Source of the DNA: JANQUM01 sp047630355
GTDB taxonomy: Bacteria > Bacteroidota > Bacteroidia > Cytophagales > Spirosomataceae
Assembly (NCBI GenBank): GCA_047630355.1
Contig: JBLHXN010000014.1
Location: 1-48,971, forward strand
Length of the DNA: 48,971 nucleotides
Direction of reading: 5' to 3'
Shown: positions 7,686 to 17,293 of the stretch, one piece after another
Numbering within the stretch: the stretch's first letter is position 1
How the letters are laid out: every line of letters begins with the position of its first letter
Made by a program: the position numbers and the translations under genes
Notes under the pieces: generated by a model
What the model was told of the DNA's origin: nothing
Seen by the model: the letters and a program-made list of their open reading frames with translations, nothing else
Database searches by the model: none

Positions 7686-9083
7686 TTACAACGCCATTTC
7701 CGGCACTTCAACGTTCACGATTAATTTACCCGCCGTGGCGGCTTTTATTTGCTCAACGCTTACGCCGGGGGCTCGTTCCAAGAGTTTGAAACCGCCTTCG
7801 GGTACAACTTCCAAAACGGCAAGTTCGGTTACAATTTTCTTGACACAACCTATTCCGGTAAGTGGTAAAGAACACGTTTTCAATAATTTAGAGTCTCCGC
7901 TGCGGCTCGTGTGCTGCATTGCCACGATGATGTTTTTTGCCGAGGCAACTAAATCCATCGCTCCGCCCATTCCTTTAACCATTTTACCCGGTATTTTCCA
8001 GTTGGCAATGTCGCCGTTTTCGGCTACTTCCATCGCTCCCAGAATCGTTAAATCCACGTGTTCACCCCGAATCATGGCGAAGCTATCAGCAGAACTGAAC
8101 AGCGACGAACCAGCCAGCATACTCACGGTTTGTTTTCCGGCATTTATCAAATCAGCGTCCACGTTTTCTTCTTGCGGGAATGGTCCGATGCCCAATAAAC
8201 CATTCTCGGATTGCAACACAACGTTGATATTCTCAGGAATAAAATTTGCCACCAACGTCGGGATTCCGATACCGAGATTCACGTAATATCCGTCTTTCAA
8301 TTCTTTAGAAATACGTTTCGCAATGCCGTATTTCGTCAATCCAACGCCTAATTTGAATAATTCCATTCCAGTACTTTCATCGGTTTTACCTAAACTAACG
8401 GTCCGTTGCTCGATGCGTTTTTCGTAGTTTTTCCCTTCAAAAATTCGCTGAACGAAAATTCCCGGAACGTGAATTTCATTCGGGTGCAGTTCTCCGGCGG
8501 GAAGCAATTCTTCTACTTCCGCTACGCAGACTTTACCCGCCGTTGCCATCATCGGGTTGAGGTTTCGGGCCGTGCCCTTAAAAATCAAGTTTCCCGCCGT
8601 GTCACCTTTCCACGCTTTCACAATAGAGAAATCGGCGGTCAGACCAGATTCCATCAAATATTTTTTACCGTTAAATTCTCGTACTTCTTTTCCTTCGGCA
8701 ACTTCCGTTCCGACTCCAGCGGGTGTAAAAAATGCGGGAATCCCCGCTCCTCCCGCCCGAATTCGTTCAGACAGTGTTCCCTGCGGGATGAGTTCCACTT
8801 CGAGTTCACCGGAAAGTAATTGGCGTTCAAACTCTTTGTTTTCCCCCACGTACGAAGAAATCATTTTCTTCACTTGCTTTTGCTGCAACATCAAGCCAAT
8901 GCCAAAGTCATCCACTCCAGCATTATTCGAAATGCAGGTTAGGTTTGTTACACCTTTATCTACCAAAGCCGTAATGCAGTTTTCGGGAATACCACACAAC
9001 CCAAAACCTCCGAGCATGAGTGTATCGCCGTCTTTTATTTCTCTGAGTGCCTCAGTGGCGTTTTTTACGGTTTTGTTTATCAT
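7686..9083 (-). CDS. 3-oxoacid CoA-transferase, A and B subunits in one chain (SCOT-like)
   Basis: 465 residues containing both CoA-transferase halves. Residues 1-225 are subunit-A-like (LMLGGFGLCGIPENC, SNNAGVDDFGIGLML, GTLSERIRAGGAGIPAFFTP). Residues 240-465 are subunit-B-like (GYYVNLGIGIPTLVANFIP, QSENGLLGIGP), with the catalytic glutamate at E293. The enzyme moves CoA from succinyl-CoA to acetoacetate or a similar acid, linking ketone or short-chain acid use to the TCA cycle. In many bacteria the halves are separate genes (scoA/scoB, atoDA); here a short linker (TVSLGKTDESTGM) joins them without interruption, as in animal SCOT. It is a single-gene unit with its own terminator. The family assignment is very secure; the exact acid specificity is not. 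Confidence 0.92.
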   Translation of the reverse strand: MINKTVKNATEALREIKDGDTLMLGGFGLCGIPENCITALVDKGVTNLTCISNNAGVDDFGIGLMLQQKQVKKMISSYVGENKEFERQLLSGELEVELIPQGTLSERIRAGGAGIPAFFTPAGVGTEVAEGKEVREFNGKKYLMESGLTADFSIVKAWKGDTAGNLIFKGTARNLNPMMATAGKVCVAEVEELLPAGELHPNEIHVPGIFVQRIFEGKNYEKRIEQRTVSLGKTDESTGMELFKLGVGLTKYGIAKRISKELKDGYYVNLGIGIPTLVANFIPENINVVLQSENGLLGIGPFPQEENVDADLINAGKQTVSMLAGSSLFSSADSFAMIRGEHVDLTILGAMEVAENGDIANWKIPGKMVKGMGGAMDLVASAKNIIVAMQHTSRSGDSKLLKTCSLPLTGIGCVKKIVTELAVLEVVPEGGFKLLERAPGVSVEQIKAATAGKLIVNVEVPEMAL

Positions 9084-9661
9084 AGTAATCTATTGTATTG
9101 ATTTTAGAAGCAATGTGAGTTTATCCTCTCAACTGCCGTGATTTGTAAATATAAAATTTCAAAAGGCTTATGCCTACATTTTTGGGCTAAAATCAAATCT
9201 GGCACTTCAACCTCACCTAATTTTATATTTCGTCATTATTATCGCACAAAGTTATCAATTAAAATAGTGCCCCACTTCAAGCGGGAAGTGTCTTCAGTTC
9301 ACATTTTTTGAGGGTACTTTTCGTGGTTTGGTAAAATTTATTTTACCCCAAATTAAAGGCCTGATTAGTTCGGTCAATCTTCCACATTGATACAACACAA
9401 TTCGACTACTTTTGCTTGGTCAAAAATACAATGTGACCACCTTTATTTCGCCAAATAGTTATTGATATAATTCAACTTACTATCAAAATAATATAATTAT
9501 CAATTGATATAATCTATAGAAAAAGAGGTAAACTCTACAAAATGAGGTTTAAGCGGTGTTTTTTTCTTATGTTAGAAAGTAAGCAAATGGACAAAAAGTC
9601 CATTTATCGTTTAGAATTTAACTTCTAAACTATTCATTTCACACCTTAAACATCTAACATT
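9084..9661. other. 578-base intergenic region between CoA-transferase and SusC pair 1
   Basis: A divergent, AT-rich spacer with no credible coding frame. It must hold the minus-strand start signals of the CoA-transferase, for which I see no clear TAnnTTTG match, and the plus-strand promoter of the susCD pair, with a candidate at 9387-9414. The rest shows no repeat or hairpin that stands out. Confidence 0.6.
9387..9414 (+). promoter_or_regulatory. Candidate promoter for SusC/SusD pair 1
   Basis: TTG at 9387-9389, a 17-base spacer, then TACTTTTG at 9407-9414, which fits the Bacteroidota -7 consensus TAnnTTTG. It would leave a long leader of about 240 bases before the susC ATG at 9662, so it is a candidate only. 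Confidence 0.3.
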
Positions 9662-12600
9662 ATGATTAGAGAATTTTACTTCTCAAGGCGTAGCTTTGTA
9701 TTTTTTCTGCTGTTATTCACCAATCAGGTTTTTGCCCAGCGAACAATTAGTGGCAAAGTAACCGAACAAGGGGTTCGCGAACCCCTTATTGGTGTAAGTG
9801 TCCGAGTAAACGATAGTTCTACGAGGGGTACCACTACTGATACCAATGGAAATTACGCTATATCCGCCTCAGATGGCGAGACACTGGTGTTTTCTTACAT
9901 AGGAATGGAAGCAAAGAGCGTAGCTATTAACGGGCAAAGCAGCATCGATGTAGAAATGTCAACAAGCATGGTTTTGGATGAAGTCATCGTTACGGCTTTT
10001 GGTAAGACTACGCGTGATGCTTTCTCAGGCTCTGCAAATGTGATCGGTGCCGAAGAGTTGGCAATCCGAAATGTAACTTCACCAATCTCAGCAATTGAAG
10101 GAAAAGCGACGGGCGTGCAGTTTACCTCACCTTCGGGTCAACCAGGTTCATCTCCAGGTATTGTCATACGTGGAGTTGGTACGCTGAATGGTTCTACCGC
10201 TCCGTTGATTATTGTAGACGGAATCCAGTTCGATGGTGCTCTAGCAACGCTAAGCCAAGACGATATCGAATCTATGACCGTACTAAAAGACGCTTCTTCA
10301 ACTTCTTTATACGGCTCTAGAGCTGCCAATGGTGTTATCTTGATAACCACAAAGTCTGGTAATAGAGGCGGAGGTATCCGAGTTTCTACAAACGCACGGT
10401 ATGGTTTTGTTACCCCAGCTATTCCATTCTACCCCGAAGTTGCCCCTGGAGAGTACTACGAAGTGATGTGGGAAGCCCTGAAAAATTCAAGTGCCGGAGG
10501 CGGTGACCCTCAGTACGCGTCAAATAATATTTTTAATAACCTAGCATACAATCCTTTTAACGTCCCTGGTGACCAGATCGTTGGTATTGATGGTAAGCTT
10601 AACCCAAATGCTTCTCTACTATACCAAAGCCTTGATTGGTACGATGTGTTGCAACAAAATGCAACAAGGAGCAACTACGGAGTTAATGTTTCTGGTGGAG
10701 GAAAAGACCATTCAGTATTTTTTTCTGCTTCATATCTAGACGAAGAAGGTTTTGTCCAAACTTCTGAATTTGATCGTTTGACAACCCGCGTGAGTTCTGA
10801 ATTTAACGCCAACAAATGGTTGACTCTCGGAGGAAGTGCAAATGTGTCAATAACAAACTCAAGAGGTCCCAGCTCAGCAGGTACTGGAAGTATTGTAAAC
10901 CCATTTGGTTTTGCAAAAGGTATCGGCTCGGTTTATCCAGTTTACGTAAATGATCAACAAGGCAACTTAGTTCGTGACGTAGCTGGCAACCTTGTCTTCG
11001 ATAACGGTGAAGGCTTTTCTGAATTCGGGATAAACTCACGACCAGTCAATCAAGGAAGACACGCCCTTCAAGAGCTTCTCCTGAATGATGAGCGTAACCG
11101 GAATAACTTATATGCTTTCAATTTCTTCTCTGATATCGAGTTTTTTGAAGGTCTTAACCTAAGGGTTCAATACGGGAGAAATATTGACGAAGGCTTACAG
11201 AAAGAATACGAAAATAACATTATTGGTGATGCTCAACCAACCGGGCGTTACAGCGAAACAAGATTCAGAAGACAGATTGAAAACTTCAATCAGGTCTTAT
11301 CTTACTTCAAGTCGTTTGACAATACTCACAATTTTGAGTTAACTGCCGGGCACGAAAGCCTAAACAGAACGTTCTCGAGCAACAACGCCCTTGTCATTGA
11401 TCAAACTGCAGAGGGGATATTCGAATTTGCCAATTTCGCTACACCTGTTAGGGTTGGTGGTTCAACCACAACAAGGACCCTTGAAGGATATTTTGCACGG
11501 TTAAACTACAACTACAATAATAAATACTATCTAAACCTATCTGCCCGTAGAGACGGTTCTTCTATATTTTCGAGAGATTCAAGATGGGGTAATTTTTACG
11601 CCGCCGGTGCATCATGGAGATTAGATCAGGAAAATTTCATTAAAGAACTTCCTTGGGTCAGTCGCCTGAAATTAAGAGCATCTTACGGTGAAGTAGGTAA
11701 TGACTTGTTAGGTGATTTCTTCTTATCTCAACCACGGTACAGCCTTACTTCTAATGCACAAAATCCGGGCATCTACTGGTCAGACATCGGAAACAATCAA
11801 TTACAATGGGAAACTATCGAAAGTTACGATGTTGCCGTAGAATATTCTTTGTTCAATAATCTTATTGAAGGTTCAGTAGAATACTACCGAAGAAACTCTT
11901 CTGACTTGCTATACAATCTTCCAATTGCTTTGAGTAATGGGCAGAACGCTTTCCCATCGAATATCGGTGATATGTACAATGACGGTATTGAAATCATGGT
12001 GACCGCAAATCTTATGAGAAAGAAAGACTTCTCTTGGTCTGTAACCGCTATGGCTTCCACTCAAAACAACATGATTACTAATTTACCTGACCCGGTTGTG
12101 GTAGGTTCTCAACGATGGATTGAAGGCCGGTCAAGGTTCGATTTCTGGGTTTTACATACAGCTGGTGTAGATGCTGAGACAGGCGATCAATTATACTATA
12201 AATATGAGTTCGACGGTGGCACAGGAGAGACCGTTCCTGTTTTTGAAAATGGCATTCATGCAACCACAGACGATTGGCAAGATACTGAACGTGCATACGT
12301 GAATGCAAGTTCGGTTCCAGACATTTTAGGTTCATTCTCAAGTAGCCTGAACTACAAAGGGTTCTCGTTAGACTTTTTGTTTAACTACGGTATCGGTGGT
12401 GATATTTTGGATTTTGGCTACGCAGCCATGATGCACTCTGGAGACTATGGAAGTTCACTTCATCCAGATATCTTAGATACTTGGAGACAACCAGGTGATA
12501 TTACAGATGTACCAAGAATGGAAAACGGGAACAATAACATCAGGACTCAGTCTTCGAGGTTCCTTACAGATGCCTCTTTTGTATCTTTCAGAAATTTAAA

Positions 12601-12799
12601 CTTCGGGTATAGCTTCGGCAGTAACGTAGCTAAGAGTTTAGGATTGTCTGCTCTGAGAGTATCAGTAACCGGAGAAAATCTAAAGTTATGGAGTAACAGG
12701 GTTGGGTTAGACCCTCAGTACTCACTAAGCGGCACTCCGAGTGGCAATGACTTCAACCCCGCCCGCTTTATTACTTTAGGTATAAATGCTAATTTTTAA
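9662..12799 (+). CDS. SusC/RagA-family TonB-linked outer-membrane transporter (pair 1)
   Basis: 1045 residues. The signal peptide ends TNQVFAQ (about residue 26). A carboxypeptidase-regulatory-like domain follows (ISGKVTEQGVREPLIGVSV, GTTTDTNGNYAI, LVFSYIGMEAKSV), then a TonB box (DEVIVTAFG), the plug domain (GKATGVQFTSPSGQPGSSPG, IVIRGVGTLNG, LIIVDGIQFDG, VLKDASSTSLYGSRAANGVI) and a long 22-strand barrel ending in FITLGINANF. The protein imports a large nutrient, usually a glycan or peptide, across the outer membrane using TonB energy, with the SusD partner as lid. susD follows after 13 bases. No glycosidase, peptidase or regulator is adjacent, so the substrate cannot be inferred. Codons 36-42 contain a perfect 20-base palindrome. 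Confidence 0.95.
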   Translation: MIREFYFSRRSFVFFLLLFTNQVFAQRTISGKVTEQGVREPLIGVSVRVNDSSTRGTTTDTNGNYAISASDGETLVFSYIGMEAKSVAINGQSSIDVEMSTSMVLDEVIVTAFGKTTRDAFSGSANVIGAEELAIRNVTSPISAIEGKATGVQFTSPSGQPGSSPGIVIRGVGTLNGSTAPLIIVDGIQFDGALATLSQDDIESMTVLKDASSTSLYGSRAANGVILITTKSGNRGGGIRVSTNARYGFVTPAIPFYPEVAPGEYYEVMWEALKNSSAGGGDPQYASNNIFNNLAYNPFNVPGDQIVGIDGKLNPNASLLYQSLDWYDVLQQNATRSNYGVNVSGGGKDHSVFFSASYLDEEGFVQTSEFDRLTTRVSSEFNANKWLTLGGSANVSITNSRGPSSAGTGSIVNPFGFAKGIGSVYPVYVNDQQGNLVRDVAGNLVFDNGEGFSEFGINSRPVNQGRHALQELLLNDERNRNNLYAFNFFSDIEFFEGLNLRVQYGRNIDEGLQKEYENNIIGDAQPTGRYSETRFRRQIENFNQVLSYFKSFDNTHNFELTAGHESLNRTFSSNNALVIDQTAEGIFEFANFATPVRVGGSTTTRTLEGYFARLNYNYNNKYYLNLSARRDGSSIFSRDSRWGNFYAAGASWRLDQENFIKELPWVSRLKLRASYGEVGNDLLGDFFLSQPRYSLTSNAQNPGIYWSDIGNNQLQWETIESYDVAVEYSLFNNLIEGSVEYYRRNSSDLLYNLPIALSNGQNAFPSNIGDMYNDGIEIMVTANLMRKKDFSWSVTAMASTQNNMITNLPDPVVVGSQRWIEGRSRFDFWVLHTAGVDAETGDQLYYKYEFDGGTGETVPVFENGIHATTDDWQDTERAYVNASSVPDILGSFSSSLNYKGFSLDFLFNYGIGGDILDFGYAAMMHSGDYGSSLHPDILDTWRQPGDITDVPRMENGNNNIRTQSSRFLTDASFVSFRNLNFGYSFGSNVAKSLGLSALRVSVTGENLKLWSNRVGLDPQYSLSGTPSGNDFNPARFITLGINANF

Positions 12800-12812
12800 T
12801 TGAAATACGATT

Positions 12813-14477
12813 ATGTTTAAAAATATAAAATATTTAATATTAACAGTTGCGGTCTTGGCAAGTTCGTCTTGTTCAGATGAATTCCTTGATACCAAACCAA
12901 CTGATGCCATCGCAGCGAGTGATGCCCTTGCTACTGAAGCAAATATGGCTCTCATCCTGAATGGAATGCACCGAAGCTTATACTCACAGTCACAAACTAT
13001 TTTACCGGGTGGTACGGCTATCGCCAGTACAGGTAGAGCTAATGATCACTATTGGGTTCCAATGGGTGATAACATTGGAGGCACGCTGATTCATAGTGCA
13101 AATGCTAACAACTTAGGCTGGAGAAGTGTTGCCCAATGGATAGAACATCGGGATGAAACCTCCCTGACAACAAGTATCTTATGGTATCACCGTTACAACC
13201 TGATTGCTAATGCAAATACATTAATAAACAAAGTAGCCAGCGGAGACTTGCCTGTCACACCAAAGCTCAGAGAGATTGTCGGACAAGCTTATACCTACAG
13301 AGCTTTTGCTTACCTGTCTTTAGTACAGCACTACGCAAAAGGGTATTTAATAGGTAACCCAACTAGCGACCCCGGGGTGCCAATCCTGACGGCAACGGAA
13401 GCACCATTTGAGAGTGGCCCAAGAGCCTCCATTCAGGCTGTGTATGACCAAATAAATGCCGATTTAGATGAGGCAATTGCTAATTTTAAGCAAGCTACCC
13501 CAAGACAAAGCGGTTCAGCCTTTCATAAATCACATCTAAACATAGACGTTGCTTGGGGTCTTAAAGCACGAGCGGCGTTAAATTCCGGAGATTGGACGAC
13601 TGCCGCAAATGCCGCACAGCAAGCCAGACAAGATTATCCAATCATGGGAGAATCAGATTGGAAGGCCGGTTTTAACTCAACACTTTTACCTGAAGTGATT
13701 TGGGGAAGTAATGTTCTGGGTACCGAAACCACGTTCTTTAGGTCTTATTTTTATCTGGCATCTAATACCTTCAACGGAAGCCAGATCAGGAATAACCCCA
13801 AGATAGCCGATAGAAGATTGATTGATATCATTCCGGAAACTGACTACCGTGGTGACGCATTCCTACCGGATGCACCAAACTCAAGTACCTCTGCTGCTAA
13901 CGGCACAGGTGGGTGGGCAAACAATACAAACCCACTTTACACTACTCGTACGGAGTTTGACGCAGCAATTGCTGAGATTAAGCAAACTTACGGCTTGGTG
14001 TCAGGACACAGAACGCACCCTTACATGCACTTCAAATTAAAGCAGCAATCACCCGGAACAATTGAACCGGATGATATAATCTACATGCGTTCTTCCGAAA
14101 TGTATCTTATTGAAGCGGAAGCCAAAGCGATGTTAAATGACATCGCTGGTGCTCAGGAAGTATTGAGACCCTTGGGCGAAGAGCGTGACTCAGCTTATGA
14201 CGTTACTGCGTATAACACCCAAGAAAGCCTAATAGAACATATCAAGTTCCAAAGAAGACTTGAACTATGGGGCGAAGGTTTTACTTACACGGATAAAATC
14301 CGTTGGGATGAAGGTATCAATCACGCTGCCAACGCTGGTTCTGGTGCATCTGAAACTATTTACCAAGATGGCTTCTTTCAAGATAAGCCATCTGTGAATC
14401 CGAAGTGGGTATTCCTTATTCCACAGCGAGAAATTGATACAAATACGTTCATTTCTCCTGATGACCAAAACCCTTAA
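12813..14477 (+). CDS. SusD/RagB-family nutrient-binding lipoprotein (pair 1)
   Basis: 554 residues. The lipoprotein signal peptide has a lipobox near residues 17-20 (ASSSC), followed by the typical mature start SDEFLDTKPTDAIAASDAL. TPR-like helices (IVGQAYTYRAFAYLSLVQHY, NIDVAWGLKARAALNSGDW) and the C-terminal RagB/SusD landmarks (DIIYMRSSEMYLIEAEAKA, KFQRRLELWGEGF, WVFLIPQREIDTN) are all present. It sits on the cell surface and captures the substrate for the SusC transporter 13 bases upstream. The two form one transcription unit that ends at a strong terminator 24 bases after the stop. Confidence 0.95.
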   Translation: MFKNIKYLILTVAVLASSSCSDEFLDTKPTDAIAASDALATEANMALILNGMHRSLYSQSQTILPGGTAIASTGRANDHYWVPMGDNIGGTLIHSANANNLGWRSVAQWIEHRDETSLTTSILWYHRYNLIANANTLINKVASGDLPVTPKLREIVGQAYTYRAFAYLSLVQHYAKGYLIGNPTSDPGVPILTATEAPFESGPRASIQAVYDQINADLDEAIANFKQATPRQSGSAFHKSHLNIDVAWGLKARAALNSGDWTTAANAAQQARQDYPIMGESDWKAGFNSTLLPEVIWGSNVLGTETTFFRSYFYLASNTFNGSQIRNNPKIADRRLIDIIPETDYRGDAFLPDAPNSSTSAANGTGGWANNTNPLYTTRTEFDAAIAEIKQTYGLVSGHRTHPYMHFKLKQQSPGTIEPDDIIYMRSSEMYLIEAEAKAMLNDIAGAQEVLRPLGEERDSAYDVTAYNTQESLIEHIKFQRRLELWGEGFTYTDKIRWDEGINHAANAGSGASETIYQDGFFQDKPSVNPKWVFLIPQREIDTNTFISPDDQNP

Positions 14478-14500
14478 TAAACTTCGTTTATTTTGACTTT

Positions 14501-14538
14501 AAAAAAGAGGCATACACTTACGTGTTTGCCTCTTTTTT
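14501..14538 (+). terminator. Rho-independent terminator after SusD (pair 1)
   Basis: A 12-base-pair outer stem (AAAAAAGAGGCA at 14501-14512 with TGCCTCTTTTTT at 14527-14538) plus an inner ACAC/GTGT pairing, closed by a T run. The symmetric A/T flanks would allow termination on either strand. Confidence 0.85.
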
Positions 14539-14622
14539 GGGTTTATGAATAATTTATCAGCAACTGACAACGAATTACTAATTTACAGCATCTACCTGCA
14601 AACTAACGTAACTCACGCCTTT

Positions 14623-17199
14623 ATGAAGTGGACTCTATTCTCTATTTTACTGTTGGCAATCAATACCAGTGTTTCTGCGGCTGCTTACAAAGGCACGGTA
14701 AAAAATCAAGACGGCGAAATACTTCCCTACGCGTCTATTTTCGTGAAAAACACAAACTTAGGAACAAACAGCAACGCAAACGGCGAGTTTAGCATTTCAC
14801 TCGAACCGGGTACGTACGAGATTATTTTTCGATATTTGGGTTACGAAACGATTAGTAAATCCATTACGATCGGGCAGACGAACGTTACCGAAAATATTAC
14901 GATGAAACCAACGGTAATTTTATTGAAAGAAGCCGTAATCGGAAATAGTAAGGAAGACCCCGCCATGACCATCATGCGAAAAACCGTGGCGATGTCTGAA
15001 ATTCACGATAAGGAACTCGCCGCTTACACGTACCGAGCCTACCTGAAAGGCAATATGAAAGTGACCGATGCCCCAATGTTTATGGAAAAGGTGTTAGAGA
15101 AACAATATATTAAGCTTAACCAATTGTACGTTTTTGAGTTTGTGTCAGAAGTTGCTTTCAAGCAGCCTAATACTGTAACGCAACGAATAACTGGCAAAAA
15201 AGACAATTTACCGCCAACCTTACGAGATAATATAGACGTTCAGGCAGGTATCGGGAGATTCGGACTGTATAATCCTGCTGATATCTACTCGCCCGTTACT
15301 GTTAAGGGAGTACGAAATTACAATTTTGAATACCTCGGCTATTTTGAAGAAGCGGGAAGGATAATCAACAAAATTAAGGTAATCCCGAAGCGAAACATCG
15401 AAAATGTTGAATCTGGAGTTCTGAACATAGTAGATGGTTCTTGGTACATTCACAGCTACGATTTCAAGTCAAAAGTAAGTAACGGGACTGTTCGGACTGA
15501 AGTTATCAACGAGCTTATCGACGATGTTTGGGTGCCGAATAACTTTAAGTCTTCTGCCGATGTTGAGGCACTCGGTTTTACGATCAAGACAAATGCAGTT
15601 ATTTCTTTCAAAGACATGAAACTGACCAAAAATCCGAAATATGCCCGACTAAAACCGACAATCATTGACGAAAAGTTATTCGTAAACGAACGGATTTCTA
15701 AAACCGAAATAAAATCATCAGACAAGAAGAAAAGTGAATTAACGATTCAGGACTTAATGACGTTGAAAAAAGAATTTGCGAAAGAAGATAAAGCCGAATT
15801 ACGAAGTAAAAAAGAAGCGGATGTATTGAGCGTTCGGAATTACGTGATTGATAGCTCAGCAAGAGAACGGGACAGCACTTTTTGGAACATTGAAAGGCAA
15901 GTTCCGCTGACCGTAAACGAAATAAAAGGCTTCGAGCAAGCGGACAGTATTGTGATTGCAAATTTTGACGAAATAAGCAAGAAACTAAAAAAAGATAGCG
16001 TCAAAAAAGCAGAACCAAATAAGTTTAAAATAACTCATATGCTTGGCGAAAATACGTACAAATATGGTAAAGTAACCGACTCACTTTCAACGTATTATAG
16101 GGATAACTTTATTCTTGGAAGCATTTTCGACGATAGCCGATTTAACGCCGTAGAAGGTTACGCCACCGGAATTCCCGGGTTCAAATACCAACGGAATTAT
16201 TCTAAGAACGATTACTTCAATATCGGGGTAAACACATACTATTCCTTTCAACGAAAACGCCTAAACGGTGATATAAGAACTGAATACAAAACCGAACGAA
16301 TTTCCTTGAAAGCCGAAGCTGGAAGGCGGGTTTTTCAATTCAACGAAAACGAACCCATTACTCCAATTCTTAACGCTGCCAATGCTCTGTTAAACGGCGT
16401 TCATTACGCTAAATTCTACGAGAACACCTACGCTAAAGTTGATGCTACGTACAAACCGTCGGCGAAATGGAAAGCTGGTTCGGGCGTTCGAATCAGCAAC
16501 CGTTCTTTTCTGGAAAATGTAGTTAACAACGGCTGGAGAAATAAAGAAACCCTCTTTGAGTCAAACACTTTTCGTCACGAGAACGGAACGTCTTCGGCAT
16601 TTGAAAACAATCGTTTAACGGAATGGAACGTTAGTCTATCCTTTGCTCCGCGTGGGACAATAAGTTATTACAATAGCAAAAAGCAGTTGAATTTTCAGAA
16701 CTCGCCCCGCTTTACTATTTCAAATACTTCGGCATTTGGAAACGGGGCGTATAACTTACTCGATTTTACCGCCGTTCATACACAACGTTTGGGTAAATCA
16801 AGCTTTGAAACCAGATTGAGTGTTGGAACTTTCTACGGGCAAAAGCCAATATATTTACTTGACTATAAGTATTTCAACGGAAATCTGTTATTCACCATGG
16901 AAGGCGGCGACTTCCGTAATTTAGATTATTACCGCTACTCTTCGGACGAAAACTACCTGACGTGGTTTAACGAATTCAGACCCAATAAATTCATTCTCTC
17001 CTCGCTCCCGTTTGTGGCAAAAAGAGGAATCAAAGAGTACATTTTCCATAATTTGTTAGTAAATCCGTACATCACCCATCAGGAAGTTGGCTACGGAATA
17101 AGTTTACTGAATTTACTTAAATTTGAAGTAATCGGCGATTTTAATAACGGGATATTCAATCAATTTTCGTTTAGGTTGCGAGGCGATTTACCAAATTGA
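14623..17199 (+). CDS. DUF5686 family protein with carboxypeptidase-regulatory-like domain
   Basis: 858 residues from the ATG at 14623, chosen because it gives a clean signal peptide (MKWTLFSILLLAINTSVSAA); the frame is open 26 codons further upstream to 14545, inside the terminator flank. Residues about 23-100 form a CarboxypepD_reg-like beta-sandwich (YKGTVKNQDGEILPYASIFV, SNANGEFSISLEPGTYEI). The rest matches DUF5686, a large Bacteroidota outer-membrane family: PAMTIMRKTVAMSEIHDKEL, YTYRAYLKGN, then a lysine-rich linker and a C-terminal barrel with aromatic strands ending in FNQFSFRLRGDLPN. The role of the family is unknown. It stands alone between two terminators. Confidence 0.85.
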   Translation: MKWTLFSILLLAINTSVSAAAYKGTVKNQDGEILPYASIFVKNTNLGTNSNANGEFSISLEPGTYEIIFRYLGYETISKSITIGQTNVTENITMKPTVILLKEAVIGNSKEDPAMTIMRKTVAMSEIHDKELAAYTYRAYLKGNMKVTDAPMFMEKVLEKQYIKLNQLYVFEFVSEVAFKQPNTVTQRITGKKDNLPPTLRDNIDVQAGIGRFGLYNPADIYSPVTVKGVRNYNFEYLGYFEEAGRIINKIKVIPKRNIENVESGVLNIVDGSWYIHSYDFKSKVSNGTVRTEVINELIDDVWVPNNFKSSADVEALGFTIKTNAVISFKDMKLTKNPKYARLKPTIIDEKLFVNERISKTEIKSSDKKKSELTIQDLMTLKKEFAKEDKAELRSKKEADVLSVRNYVIDSSARERDSTFWNIERQVPLTVNEIKGFEQADSIVIANFDEISKKLKKDSVKKAEPNKFKITHMLGENTYKYGKVTDSLSTYYRDNFILGSIFDDSRFNAVEGYATGIPGFKYQRNYSKNDYFNIGVNTYYSFQRKRLNGDIRTEYKTERISLKAEAGRRVFQFNENEPITPILNAANALLNGVHYAKFYENTYAKVDATYKPSAKWKAGSGVRISNRSFLENVVNNGWRNKETLFESNTFRHENGTSSAFENNRLTEWNVSLSFAPRGTISYYNSKKQLNFQNSPRFTISNTSAFGNGAYNLLDFTAVHTQRLGKSSFETRLSVGTFYGQKPIYLLDYKYFNGNLLFTMEGGDFRNLDYYRYSSDENYLTWFNEFRPNKFILSSLPFVAKRGIKEYIFHNLLVNPYITHQEVGYGISLLNLLKFEVIGDFNNGIFNQFSFRLRGDLPN

Positions 17200-17222
17200 T
17201 AGAATTTGAAATTCACTTATAA

Positions 17223-17259
17223 AAAACGCCCCTCGTTCACGATGAACAAGGGGCGTTTT
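17223..17259. terminator. Bidirectional Rho-independent terminator between DUF5686 gene and atpG
   Basis: An 11-base-pair stem (AAAACGCCCCT at 17223-17233 with AGGGGCGTTTT at 17249-17259) and an inner GTTCA/TGAAC pairing around a CGA loop. A/T tracts on both sides suit termination of both converging genes. Confidence 0.88.
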
Positions 17260-17293
17260 ACTTTACACTTCGACAAGCTAAATGTGACACAAT

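Noticed and set aside
7612..8286. Plus-strand open frame of 224 codons opposite the CoA-transferase
   Set aside because: It is antisense to a strongly conserved enzyme and begins inside its terminator hairpin; no protein-like composition.
8406..9141. Further plus-strand frames of 137 and 194 codons opposite the CoA-transferase
   Set aside because: Low-complexity shadow translations rich in S, F, R and P; no family resemblance.
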